This document shows positions 17,644 to 36,719 of a stretch of 64,000 nt of DNA, one piece after another. Source of the DNA: Symbiodinium kawagutii (Eukaryota > Sar > Dinophyceae > Suessiales > Symbiodiniaceae). Positions within the stretch are counted from its first letter, which is position 1, and every line of letters starts with the position of its first letter. The notes under the pieces were generated by a model that did not search any database, was not told the DNA's origin, and worked only from the letters and a program-made list of their open reading frames with translations. The DNA lies in the NCBI GenBank assembly GCA_009767595.1, contig VSDK01018228.1, forward strand, positions 91,579 through 155,578, in the 5' to 3' direction. The translations under genes were made by a program, and so were the position numbers.

Positions 17644-18449
17644 TACTGCTCATTATCAACTATTATCTTCTTATCAAATCTTATTTTGAATATGTCATTA
17701 ATATTCTGTTTCATTAAATCTACGAAAAGAAAACTGTATTGTTCTTGTGTTGCTATATTGTAAATTTCTAAAAGTGTATTTTTAGCGTCAGTTAAGTTTT
17801 TTTCGTTTGATAAGAGATTTCTTTTTAACAATATGGCAGATAATTCTTCCACCATACTTTGTATCTCCTTATAGTTTCTTAACCTGAAAAAATATAACTG
17901 TCTTACATTGGTTCGTGCAACAGTTGAAATCGCATTAAATTTTTGCGAGGAGGCAATGACGTTCAGACCTACATGTCTTGCTTTGATAAATAAAGTATTT
18001 AACATACTATTATGTTTTGAGAACCGACTGTCGTCTATGAAGTCATCTAAAATTATGAGAGTTGAAAATAACCTTTTAAATTTATGGTCTTTCTGATATT
18101 TTGATATTTTATGTTGTAATTCTATTACTTCTTCCATGTCTTGCTGATTGAAATCATCATAGTATATTTTTTCCTTCTTCGGATTTATTTTAAGTGTTTT
18201 TTCTATGTAGTCTTTTACTGGCAACCATACACTGTCAATATGAATTGAACTTGACCAGATGTATATTCTCTCGAAACAATTTCTATAAATGTCCAATATC
18301 ATATTCTGAAGCAAGATGGTTTTCCCTGAACCACTCGGTGCAACGATTATTTGTGAGAATGGTATTCTTGGTGCTACATCGTATTTAGATTGTTTAAACT
18401 CATATTCTGCTGATTTATGAGGTTTTACTATTGGGACTGTATTATTCAT
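17643..18449 (-). CDS. Genome-packaging ATPase (A32 / FtsK-HerA type)
   Basis: 268 residues. Walker A is IIVAPSGSGKTILLQNM (about 34-50), Walker B is STLIILDDFIDDSRF (about 129-143), followed by a sensor-like region with IKARHVGLNVIASSQ and an arginine-rich FFRLRNYKEI. This order and length match the packaging ATPases shared by Polintons, Polinton-like viruses, virophages and nucleocytoplasmic large DNA viruses, which pump DNA into the preformed capsid. All catalytic motifs look intact. It is alone on the minus strand between two plus-strand blocks. Near the start, an 8-bp AATTATTT hairpin (18455-18473) lies in the upstream region. Confidence 0.9.
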   Translation of the reverse strand: MNNTVPIVKPHKSAEYEFKQSKYDVAPRIPFSQIIVAPSGSGKTILLQNMILDIYRNCFERIYIWSSSIHIDSVWLPVKDYIEKTLKINPKKEKIYYDDFNQQDMEEVIELQHKISKYQKDHKFKRLFSTLIILDDFIDDSRFSKHNSMLNTLFIKARHVGLNVIASSQKFNAISTVARTNVRQLYFFRLRNYKEIQSMVEELSAILLKRNLLSNEKNLTDAKNTLLEIYNIATQEQYSFLFVDLMKQNINDIFKIRFDKKIIVDNEQ

Positions 18450-18760
18450 AATATAATTATTTAAGAAATAATTTATAAGTTAATATATTAAGGACACTTT
18501 TTTGCCTTGTATTTGGGGTCGCGACTGCTCCTTTGAAAAAGGGGTCGGGAGCATTGCGATACTTCGTAATCGGTAAAAATGAGTAAGATCCTTAGTCTGC
18601 CATAAGAGCATAGAACAGTTAATTCATTTTCAGCGATAGAAGATCAAGCGCCAGTTGTTTTGTTGCCTTTTCATGAATTCAACTTTTGACACCCTAAGTC
18701 GCGAAGCATCGCGAGGACTTCGTCCGAAGCGTCCCTTTCTCCCCAAGTGCCCGTTCATAC
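18450..18760. other. Gene-free, GC-richer, hairpin-rich spacer of the element
   Basis: About 310 bases with no open frame longer than a few codons and visibly higher GC than the flanks. It holds a palindrome GTCGCGAC near 18518, a stem TGCTCC (18526-18531) with GGAGCA (18548-18553), and the divergent GC-rich repeat at 18698-18734. Could be a structured RNA, a replication origin or an insertion scar. Confidence 0.4.
18698..18734. repeat. GC-rich palindromic repeat, divergent intergenic copy
   Basis: Begins GTCGCGAAGCATCGCGAGG and ends GTCCGAAGCGTCC. It shares the TCGCGA...TCGCGA core and the CGAAGCGTC end with the copies at 20737-20805. Confidence 0.5.
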
Positions 18761-18798
18761 ATAATAAGATAATATCTTAAAATATATCATCTTATTAT
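18761..18798. promoter_or_regulatory. 10-bp inverted repeat before the 62-aa gene
   Basis: Arms ATAATAAGAT (18761-18770) and ATCTTATTAT (18789-18798). The right arm includes TTATC/ATCTTAT sequence like that before the first three minus-strand genes and ends 4 bases before the ATG. Confidence 0.4.
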
Positions 18799-18801
18799 AT
18801 A

Positions 18802-18990
18802 ATGACTATTAGTGAATTGGATGTATATATGAATGTAGTAGATAATATAGAAGATAGAGTAGAAGATGATAAAAAATATCCTGTAATTAATGATAATAAA
18901 ATTAAAAAATGTTGTAAATATACACTTGAAACTATAAAAATAATTATTGAATATGCTAAATATAATAGATATGTTAAAAAAGAAAGTTGA
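18802..18990 (+). CDS. Small hypothetical protein, 62 aa
   Basis: Starts MTISELDVYMNVVDNIEDRV, acidic first half, then KIKKCCKYTLETIKIIIEYA, ending basic. No motif recognised. Its start sits just after an inverted repeat with an ATCTTAT element, which favours it being a real early-type gene despite its size. The frame is AT-rich like its neighbours. Confidence 0.45.
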   Translation: MTISELDVYMNVVDNIEDRVEDDKKYPVINDNKIKKCCKYTLETIKIIIEYAKYNRYVKKES

Positions 18991-19094
18991 AAAAATAAAA
19001 TACAAACATACTTAAAGAGTAGTTTTAAACGCACTTCATGTTCATAAATAAATATTTAATTAATTAAATTAATAAATATCTAAATTATTTATAT

Positions 19095-19442
19095 ATGACT
19101 TCAAGTAGTGGAGATGAAGGTAAGTGCGATATGAAAGAGATGATGGATAAATTCACTAAATATGCTAAACAGGTTAAATTAGTATTAGCAAAGTTAGAAG
19201 AAATTGACAAGAAAATCGGAACTGCAATGACTGTGAAACATGTAGATGCCGATGAGGAAAAGGCAAAGATGGATAAAATCTTTGAAAAGCGCCAGGTTGG
19301 AAGGCCGAGGGGGGAATTTTCAGATAAGCAAAAGCAATATCTGAAAATGTTAAAAGACAAGAAAATCCAACAACCAAAACCTGCCACACTGGAATATTAT
19401 AGGATTGTAAAAGATGGAGATGAGTATAAACTAATGGATTGA
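19095..19442 (+). CDS. Small coiled-coil protein with AT-hook-like motif, 115 aa
   Basis: Acidic start (MTSSSGDEGKCDMKEMMDKF), a heptad-like helix to about residue 60, then KRQVGRPRGEFSDKQ, whose GRPRG is the core of an AT-hook that binds the minor groove of A/T-rich DNA. The last 30 residues form a short beta-like end. ATATCTAAATTATTTATAT lies directly upstream and contains the TCTAAATTA box, suggesting late expression. A DNA-compacting or recruiting role in the virion or on the AT-rich genome is plausible, not shown. Confidence 0.6.
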   Translation: MTSSSGDEGKCDMKEMMDKFTKYAKQVKLVLAKLEEIDKKIGTAMTVKHVDADEEKAKMDKIFEKRQVGRPRGEFSDKQKQYLKMLKDKKIQQPKPATLEYYRIVKDGDEYKLMD

Positions 19443-19471
19443 TTTTTATATAATTAAATATATAATTAAAT

Positions 19472-20143
19472 ATGTTGATAAAAAACAAACAAACATTACG
19501 AAAACAAACCAGTAATATTATGAATGAAATTGGTATTTGTCATTCAGTTAAGAAATTTTACCCTGATTTCTTTGATTTTTTCATGACGTCTTTATTTACA
19601 GGTCATCCAGAATATCCTGAAAAATTTGAAAATGTTGATGACATTGTCATAAAAAAGAACCCTACATACAACCATTTTAATATTTTTATTCAAAAGTCAA
19701 ATAAACTTGAACTGGTTTCAATTCAATCATGTATAACTGGGAAATACAAAAATAATTCAGATTACTTACAAATGGCGATGAGAAATTCTATCATACCACA
19801 AATTTACGATTTTAAGAATAGAAATGATGAAAAATGTTGTGAATGTAATTCAACAAGCAATATTGAAATAGACCATTACAAACCGCAATTTGTAGAGTTA
19901 GTTAGTCAATTCATTTCATGCTGTTGCTTGGAAATACCAAGCAGATTTGATGAGAAAATTGGATATACAAAAATATTCAGAGATTGTGATACAGAATTTG
20001 AAAAAGCGTGGCAGGATTTTCATTTGAAAAATGCTTATTTGAAAGTGCTATGTAAGAATTGCAACAGAAAAAGAAACAAAAAACGATTGTGCGTTAATAT
20101 TTTTAATCAATCAATCCATGATAAAAAAACGCATTATAGATAA
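19472..20143 (+). CDS. HNH endonuclease-like protein
   Basis: 223 residues. The N-terminal half (to about 110) is a separate module rich in Phe/Tyr and Asn. The HNH part starts with a CCEC knuckle (122-125), the catalytic-type NIEIDHYKPQF (H135), a WQDFHLKNAYL helix (W180, H184), and closes with LCKNCNRKR (194-202), so the zinc is bound by two CxxC pairs. This is the layout of HNH nucleases found next to replication genes in large DNA viruses. It is followed by a pseudo-methyltransferase gene whose start lies in the same hairpin as this gene's stop. Confidence 0.75.
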   Translation: MLIKNKQTLRKQTSNIMNEIGICHSVKKFYPDFFDFFMTSLFTGHPEYPEKFENVDDIVIKKNPTYNHFNIFIQKSNKLELVSIQSCITGKYKNNSDYLQMAMRNSIIPQIYDFKNRNDEKCCECNSTSNIEIDHYKPQFVELVSQFISCCCLEIPSRFDEKIGYTKIFRDCDTEFEKAWQDFHLKNAYLKVLCKNCNRKRNKKRLCVNIFNQSIHDKKTHYR

Positions 20144-20176
20144 TAATATTAATTTTCTATAAATATTATTATCTAT
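20136..20176. terminator. 15-bp hairpin linking HNH stop and the next start
   Basis: Arms ATAGATAATAATATT (20136-20150) and AATATTATTATCTAT (20162-20176). The left arm holds the HNH stop codon (20141-20143) and the right arm runs into the ATG at 20175. Confidence 0.65.
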
Positions 20177-20579
20177 GAAATTACTTGAGTTATATAGTCT
20201 TAATAAAAGAATAGTAGATGATGACAAACTTAATGGTATATATGTAATGGGTATAGACTTAAATGAAAAATATGAATATACTATATTCCCTGTTAAATAT
20301 TTTGATTATATATATGCTACTCCTAAAACAAATGAACAACTAATTTTAACAGTTAAAATAATTGATTATTTAAAACCGAAATACTGGTTTATTGATTACT
20401 ATAATAAAAATGTTTTTGATAAACTGAATTTAGGAGATGTAGCGTGTTATGAATTTAAAATGGTAGGAAGGAAAAAAATGTTGCTGTGGTCCAACTTGAA
20501 AAAATGGAAATGTAAAAAAAATGGTTATTTTACTGTTGGAGATTTACTGGATGCTCTTAATGTTGTTTATTTCAAATAA
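20175..20579 (+). CDS. Catalytically dead, shortened C5-cytosine methyltransferase-like protein
   Basis: 134 residues that follow the order of viral site-specific DNA cytosine methyltransferases while lacking their active residues. MKLLELYS at the start corresponds to motif I, but the Gly-rich cofactor loop is replaced by LNKRI. GIDLN (26-30) keeps the acidic residue. FDYIYATP (43-50) corresponds to the stretch before the catalytic Pro-Cys, yet reads PKTNE with no Cys. IIDYLKPKYWFID (62-74) lines up with the segment before the Glu-Asn-Pro/Val motif, which is also lost. YEFKMVGRKKMLLWSNLKKW (92-111) matches the later GRxR-type block. The frame is open and has no breaks, so loss of catalysis may be selected. 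Possible decoy or DNA-binding role; inferred. Confidence 0.6.
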   Translation: MKLLELYSLNKRIVDDDKLNGIYVMGIDLNEKYEYTIFPVKYFDYIYATPKTNEQLILTVKIIDYLKPKYWFIDYYNKNVFDKLNLGDVACYEFKMVGRKKMLLWSNLKKWKCKKNGYFTVGDLLDALNVVYFK

Positions 20580-20593
20580 AGCCTTTCATTGCT

Positions 20594-20664
20594 TGAAAAC
20601 GGGTGTTTTCGCTCTTTGAATACAGATTTGGGGCGTATTCGGTATTTGAATACAGATTTGGGGC
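20594..20664. repeat. Hairpin and 20-bp direct repeat pair after the methyltransferase-like gene
   Basis: A GAAAAC-GGGT-GTTTTC hairpin (20595-20610) is followed by two exact copies of TTTGAATACAGATTTGGGGC (20615-20634 and 20645-20664) spaced 30 bases start to start. No gene lies here; iteron-like or regulatory role is possible. Confidence 0.6.
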
Positions 20665-20736
20665 AATAGAGGGTTAAGTTTCATTTTATGATTTTAATAT
20701 TATAAAATAGAATTGTTAAGATGGGATTATTAAAGG

Positions 20737-20805
20737 GTCGCGAATGCTTCGCGAGGCATCAGCCGAAGCGTCGCGAATGCTTCGCGAGGCATCTGCCGAC
20801 GCGTC
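20737..20805. repeat. GC-rich palindromic repeat, two tandem copies at a gene start
   Basis: Period 33 bases (20737 and 20770), each starting GTCGCGAATGCTTCGCGAGG. The core TCGCGAA-TGC-TTCGCGA can fold. Each copy encodes MLREASAEASR-type 11-residue units in the following gene, and the first copy supplies that gene's only in-frame ATG. Confidence 0.75.
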
Positions 20806-21184
20806 TGGGTATTATCTTTTTATTGTTCTATGTATTGTTTGTTGCTTAATGGTTTTTGTATTAATTACATGTATATTATTTTATTCAATAATGTATATAC
20901 AAATGTCAGAAAGAAAACAAACATATCATCAAATCAATTATAATTTAAATGACGAGGCAGACATAGTGAGTAAAAATATTTCTATTGAATGCCCTAACTG
21001 TAATCATGTTTTAGAGTTTAAAAATGAATTACACATAAGACCAAAAGAAATAAGTTGCACTTGTCGTCCATGTAATTTTAAGTTTAAAAAGTATGATACA
21101 GATTGTAAAGTAATACGGGAGAATACAGGTGAAATTAAAGTAGAAAGCAACTCGCACTCTTTATCGTTTTCTATTAATAAGTAG
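20744..21184 (+). CDS. Membrane-anchored zinc-ribbon protein, start inside inserted repeat
   Basis: 146 residues from ATG 20744. The first 22 are the two repeat-encoded units MLREASAEASR and MLREASADASG; next comes a single hydrophobic segment YLFIVLCIVCCLMVFVLITC and continuing to about residue 50, then a cytosolic or lumenal domain with CPNC (about 84-87) and CTCRPC (about 105-110), a zinc ribbon. An in-frame stop at 20717-20719 and no other ATG mean translation must start in the repeat, or the original start was displaced by it; ATG 20721 in another frame soon stops. A partial second copy of the membrane segment lies at 21229-21318. Function unknown. Confidence 0.6.
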   Translation: MLREASAEASRMLREASADASGYYLFIVLCIVCCLMVFVLITCILFYSIMYIQMSERKQTYHQINYNLNDEADIVSKNISIECPNCNHVLEFKNELHIRPKEISCTCRPCNFKFKKYDTDCKVIRENTGEIKVESNSHSLSFSINK

Positions 21185-21228
21185 ATTTTAAAGAATTTAA
21201 TTATAGGTTTTAGGGTATTGTTCTTATT

Positions 21229-21318
21229 ATGGTTCTATGTATTGTTTGTTGCTTAGTGGTTTTGTTTTTATGGATTTGGGTTTTGTTTTCTATGAGGTGG
21301 CACTGGCGCACTTGGTAA
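21229..21318 (+). pseudogene. Truncated duplicate of the membrane segment
   Basis: A 29-codon frame (MVLCIVCCLVVLFLWIWVLF at its start) whose first ~30 bases repeat 20825-20860 almost exactly (GTTCTATGTATTGTTTGTTG shared) in the same reading frame. It then diverges and stops. It looks like a tandem copy of the preceding gene cut short near the end of the element. Confidence 0.5.
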
Positions 21319-21488
21319 ATGATAATTGTATTGTATGTTGTTAGGTTGTTATGATTTGCTTTTGTGTTGGTATGCTGTTAGGATTTGTTGATGGTTTAGG
21401 TGTGAGGTGGTGGGTGGGTTCAAAATGGGGGCAAAAGCGTGGGGGGGGGTATGGACTAACCAAGTGCGTCTGTGCCTAGGTCTAACTT
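21319..21488. other. Junction between viral element and host DNA
   Basis: GC content rises here, with G-runs (a run of nine G near 21,445) and TGATGG-type host texture. Left of it is clear viral sequence, right of it host transposase-like coding. The exact border and any target duplication cannot be fixed without the other end. Confidence 0.5.
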
Positions 21489-22184
21489 TTAACAACCATT
21501 CAAGCCGATCTGGAGCAGCAGCTGCCCAAAGCACTTTCCGAACCTCCTTATTCGAACCCGTGACTTTTCGATAAAAGTCACACCGCAAAAAAGTGGCTGA
21601 TCCCCATCAAGCTGGTCCAACATATGTTTTGCCCTGGAAACCGCAAGGCTGCCATTCAAGATACGTGACTTGGCACGCTCCTCTTCGCGGCTCAGGCTGG
21701 GCGGAGCATTGCCGCCAAAAAAAGGGCCCCATGCGCTGCTCTTTGGTCCAAGTGAAAACTGACTGACTTTATTCAAGAGGCAGCGTCAAACTTTGGATCC
21801 AGCAGCGGTTTTCTTTCCCCATTGGGCATACTCAAACACGATCGCTACATGAACTGGGTCCAAGCAAAGACAAAGCAGGTTTGAACAAATCTCTTTCAAT
21901 GCCTTAAGCAATTTTGGGGATGGGTTGTCCACTGCCACGTACTTAACTTGGGAAAGCTCCTTTCCGTGAAACAAGCTGCCCAAGGCTTTCTGCCATTGAT
22001 CAGAGTCCCCACTGGGGAGCGGGACCATGCCTAGCACAGCCCCCGTGCGTCCCCTAATAGTGAGAACCCGTCTCAGGGCATTGGCATCATCGAAGCACGC
22101 GGCGTTTCGAACTGCCGCTGCTGCCCGATAGTTGGCCTGACCCTGCACCGTCATGCACACTTTGAGCGTGCAATCAAGTGACAA
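21480..22184 (-). pseudogene. Decayed dinoflagellate-type transposase-like gene fragment
   Basis: From 22184 the frame reads SLDCTLKVCMTVQGQANYRA and later RGRTGAVLGMVPLPS and VKYVAVDNPSPKLLKALKEI, with LDPVHVAIVFEYAQW before a TGA at 21786-21788. The same frame resumes (LLNKVSQFSLGPK, SLSREEERAKSRIL) to about 21550, after which a shifted frame gives VTGSNKEVRKVLWAAAAPDR and LEWLL near 21490. The Asp-rich VDNPSPK and DPVH segments suggest a DDE-type enzyme; I recall similar multi-copy proteins from Symbiodiniaceae, but this is unverified recall. One stop and one frame change make it non-functional. It ends next to the viral border. Confidence 0.55.
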
Positions 22185-22212
22185 ACATAAGAATTCCTCG
22201 TTCCGCTCTGAT

Positions 22213-22236
22213 CATATATATATATATATATATATA
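22213..22236. repeat. (TA)n dinucleotide repeat
   Basis: A run of alternating TA just downstream of the transposase remnant. A short (GA)n run follows at about 22,437-22,451. Confidence 0.8.
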
Positions 22237-22679
22237 CATGTATAGTATCTGTTTACCATCTTGACCATCATGCACCAGTATCAAACATGAGTCACCACTA
22301 TCATTGATGATGGTGAATCATTACACGCCATTAATAACCTGTGTATTAATATCTACATATACACAGTTGCACATATATGTGTGTATGCCAAGAAAGGTCG
22401 CCAAAAAATGAAATCGTATAAATGTATCAATCAATGGAGAGAGAGAGAGAGATGCAAACATATCTGTTGCTTCTTCAACCCCTGATATAATATTGTTTGA
22501 TTGCTTACTATCACGTATTGCCGCCCACAATTATCAACCACATTCAGCATTAACGAATCCTTGATTCGCCATCAGCGAAGCACCAACGACTTCTTTACCA
22601 TCATTTCAGCCTCCATAACCATGTCAACCGTTATCATCACCATGACCTTATCATAATCTGCTACTAGCACTCACCATCA

Positions 22680-34137
<11,458 letters not shown>

Positions 34138-35759
34138 GACGTCGAAAGAAAGGCTTTGAAACGAGCGGAAGTTTGTGTCAAAAGCACACCGTGTGATGTG
34201 GCAGCCTCGGACACGACTCCTGAGCCCAAATACCACGCACCAAGTTTGCAGCTGCAGAGCAATACATCCGATGTGGTCCGCAGGCCCCTCAAAAGTCAAG
34301 GAACATGGGTGGGTTGACCTCAACTCATTGATGGCAACCCTTTCCCAACACACAACATACAACAGGTCTTGGAACGACAACTTGGGTGGCCAAACACTGC
34401 CGAGCAAAATTAGTTGAGCCAATGGAATTTGGAGTCGTTCCCGTCATCATCACAGTGCTTCCAAGTTCCAAGCCTTGATCAACCTGCGGTCAACCTGCTG
34501 ATCAACAAACCCCATCGAGGGAACCACATCTCCAGCCGAGCAATTTATAGATTTCAACTGCCGTGTTGAAGCCATGAACCATGGTAACATGACGATCAAT
34601 CGGTTGCTGTGGGTCAGTGCCCTGTATGTAACTAGTCTACCTGTTGGGATGTTCATCTACACCCTTTCTGGATTTTTTCCGTGCGAAGCCGTTGACCCAT
34701 GAAAATCCTCGGTCTCTCCTGATCGATTCGGTGCGATAAAGGCCCAAAGCCGGTGCCGGACTGAGCAGGGTTGGACCTCAGTGTTCAGTGATGGCTACAA
34801 GGCCCGTAGGAGATGCAGGGTTGGTGATTCATAGTGGTTAGGTGATGGTGTGGTGAACCACTATGGTTGATCAATGGTTGATAAACGTTGATGATCGTTA
34901 GATTCATACTTGATGGTTGATTGATGGTTGTTGATGATCAATCTTGATTGATCATAATGATTGATCGCCAATGGATGAATGGCTAATGGATGGTTATTAA
35001 CAATTGTAATGATGCATTGATCATCCTCGATAGAGGTTGATGACGATCAATACTGAAAATTGCTCATAAACAATGGTTGACGATGGTTTATGAATACTGT
35101 TGAGTTGATCGTTCTATCCTAGTCAATATGAATGATTCTTACAATGGTCTAGTGCAAAATAGTTGAGAACAGCCAAGAATGGTCAGTGGTTGATATTGAC
35201 TAAGAAATGTTATGAATGACATGGTTGATTATTGATGATGAATCAACAGCGAGAATCGTTCTTAACTATGAATGGTTGACAATGGTTCATTGACAGTGCT
35301 TAGCTGATTGTCAACCATGGTTCACAATGGTTGATAAAGTTTAAGAGCGATTAATAGTGGTTGATCATGGTTAACTGTGGTTCGTGCTATGGCTAGGAAA
35401 CAACCGGTTTATTATGATAACAATCAAACCAACACTCCAATAAGATGGAAATAATAGGGATTCATACTACAAAATTCCGAAGCACATCTAAACAAAAACA
35501 AAAAAAAACGACAACAGGATCGCCAAAGTCGCAAAATGCGAAGTCTGCCAAGACTGGCACAAAAAAAAGATTTATGACAACGAGATGCTAATTTCAAGAA
35601 CAAACTCTGTTGTTAAGCCATGGAAAATGGGGATTCAAGCAGCAGAAACTATCCGAACATTCGCAGTGAGCAGGGCAGATGGGTTGGTACCCCCCGAACT
35701 TCATTGTCTGAAGACCGAAAAAAGAGTGCTTACTGGCACCAGCGCTGCGTGTGCTTTAC
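34138..35759. other. Non-coding DNA upstream of alpha-tubulin
   Basis: The first part is the 5' flank of alpha-tubulin. From about 34,800 to 35,400 the plus strand is filled with degenerate TGGTTGATGATGG texture. No open frame here looks like a protein. Confidence 0.5.
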
Positions 35760-36719
35760 CAACATGTTGGGTTTACCGGGGGGGTTTGCCCCGCTTTTCA
35801 TCAGGTTTTTGAGATCAACTTGCATGTGTGTCCGCAGCCGTTTGTTGTTGGTGTAATGGCATGTTGTTTTTCCTATGGTTTTTACAATAGAAAGTGATGG
35901 TTTTTTCAACAGTGAAGTCAATGATCACGGATGAACCTGGAGCACAACAGTTGTTCACTTGTGCAATTTCTGACACGATTTTTCGCCAAATTTGGCGGAA
36001 AATTTGATCATGTATTGGTTTTTACAATACATCGTGTTGTTCAAAAAAGTAATTTTGAGGTTTGAAGTAGAAGCACAGCAATACAGCTTCTTTTGCTGAC
36101 TTCAGCACACCACGGCCATGAACCCGTTGTGGCTCTCTCTGAGTCTCTGTGTGCTGCTGCGACTGTGTGGTGTCCAACGTAGCATCAAGTCCGTGTGCAA
36201 GTGCAACCGAACGTTAACATGCCCCACCCCACCCCACCCCCGTGCCCCAACGTAGCATCAAGTGCGTGTGCAAGTGCAACCGAACGTTAACATGCCCCAC
36301 CCCACCCCACCCCCGTGCCCCAACGTAGCATCAAGTGCGTGTGCAAGTGCAACCGAACGTTAACATGCCCCACCCCACCCCAACCCCGTGCCCCAACGTA
36401 GCATCAAGTGCGTGTGCAAGTGCAACCGAACGTTAACATGCCCCACCCCACCCCAACCCCGTGCCCCAACGTAGCATCAAGTGCGTGTGCAAGTGCAACC
36501 GAACGTTAACATGCCCCACCCCACCCCAACCCCGTGCCCCAACGTAGCATCAAGTGCGTGTGCAAGTGCAACCGAACGTTAACCCCACCCCCGTGCCCCA
36601 ACGTAGCATCAAGTCCGTGTGCAAGTGCAACCGAACGTTAACATGCCCCACCCCACCCCACCCCACCCCATCCGCGTATGAAAAGCGGGGCAAACCCCCC
36701 CGGTAGACCCAACATGTTG
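35760..36719. mobile_element. Non-autonomous element bounded by 42-bp inverted repeats
   Basis: Left arm 35760-35801 (CAACATGTTGGGTTTACCGG...) and right arm 36678-36719 are inverted copies with one mismatch. The 960-bp interior has no coding capacity and carries seven tandem units. No clear target duplication beside the arms. Looks like a MITE-type or snap-back element. Confidence 0.65.
36175..36670. repeat. Seven tandem 73-bp units
   Basis: Units begin CAACGTAGCATCAAGTG at 36175, 36248, 36321, 36394, 36467, 36540 and 36599; the sixth is shortened to 59 bases. Each contains AACCGAACGTTAACATG and a CCCCACCCCA run. Confidence 0.9.

Larger units (their letters stand above)
1..21320. mobile_element. 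Integrated Polinton-like / virophage-like dsDNA virus, left end outside window
   Basis: An AT-rich, compact, intronless block with about 22 genes. It contains the hallmark set of small tailless icosahedral dsDNA viruses and Polintons: rve integrase, polymerase B, double jelly-roll major capsid, single jelly-roll minor capsid and packaging ATPase. It stops abruptly where host-like DNA of higher GC begins with a transposase remnant. No separate maturation protease gene of the Polinton type was seen, although the polymerase protein has a cysteine-protease-like stretch. The left terminus lies beyond base 1, so the terminal repeats cannot be tested. Whether the copy is a silent provirus or a decayed relic is unclear, because three long genes each have one frame change while the rest are open. 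Confidence 0.88.

Noticed and set aside
18500..18760. tRNA gene in the GC-rich spacer
   Set aside because: No TTCNANNC-type T-loop, no cloverleaf and no CCA-compatible acceptor stem could be drawn.
36175..36670. CRISPR-like array (regular repeats)
   Set aside because: The units are continuous 73-bp tandem copies with no unique spacers, in eukaryotic DNA.
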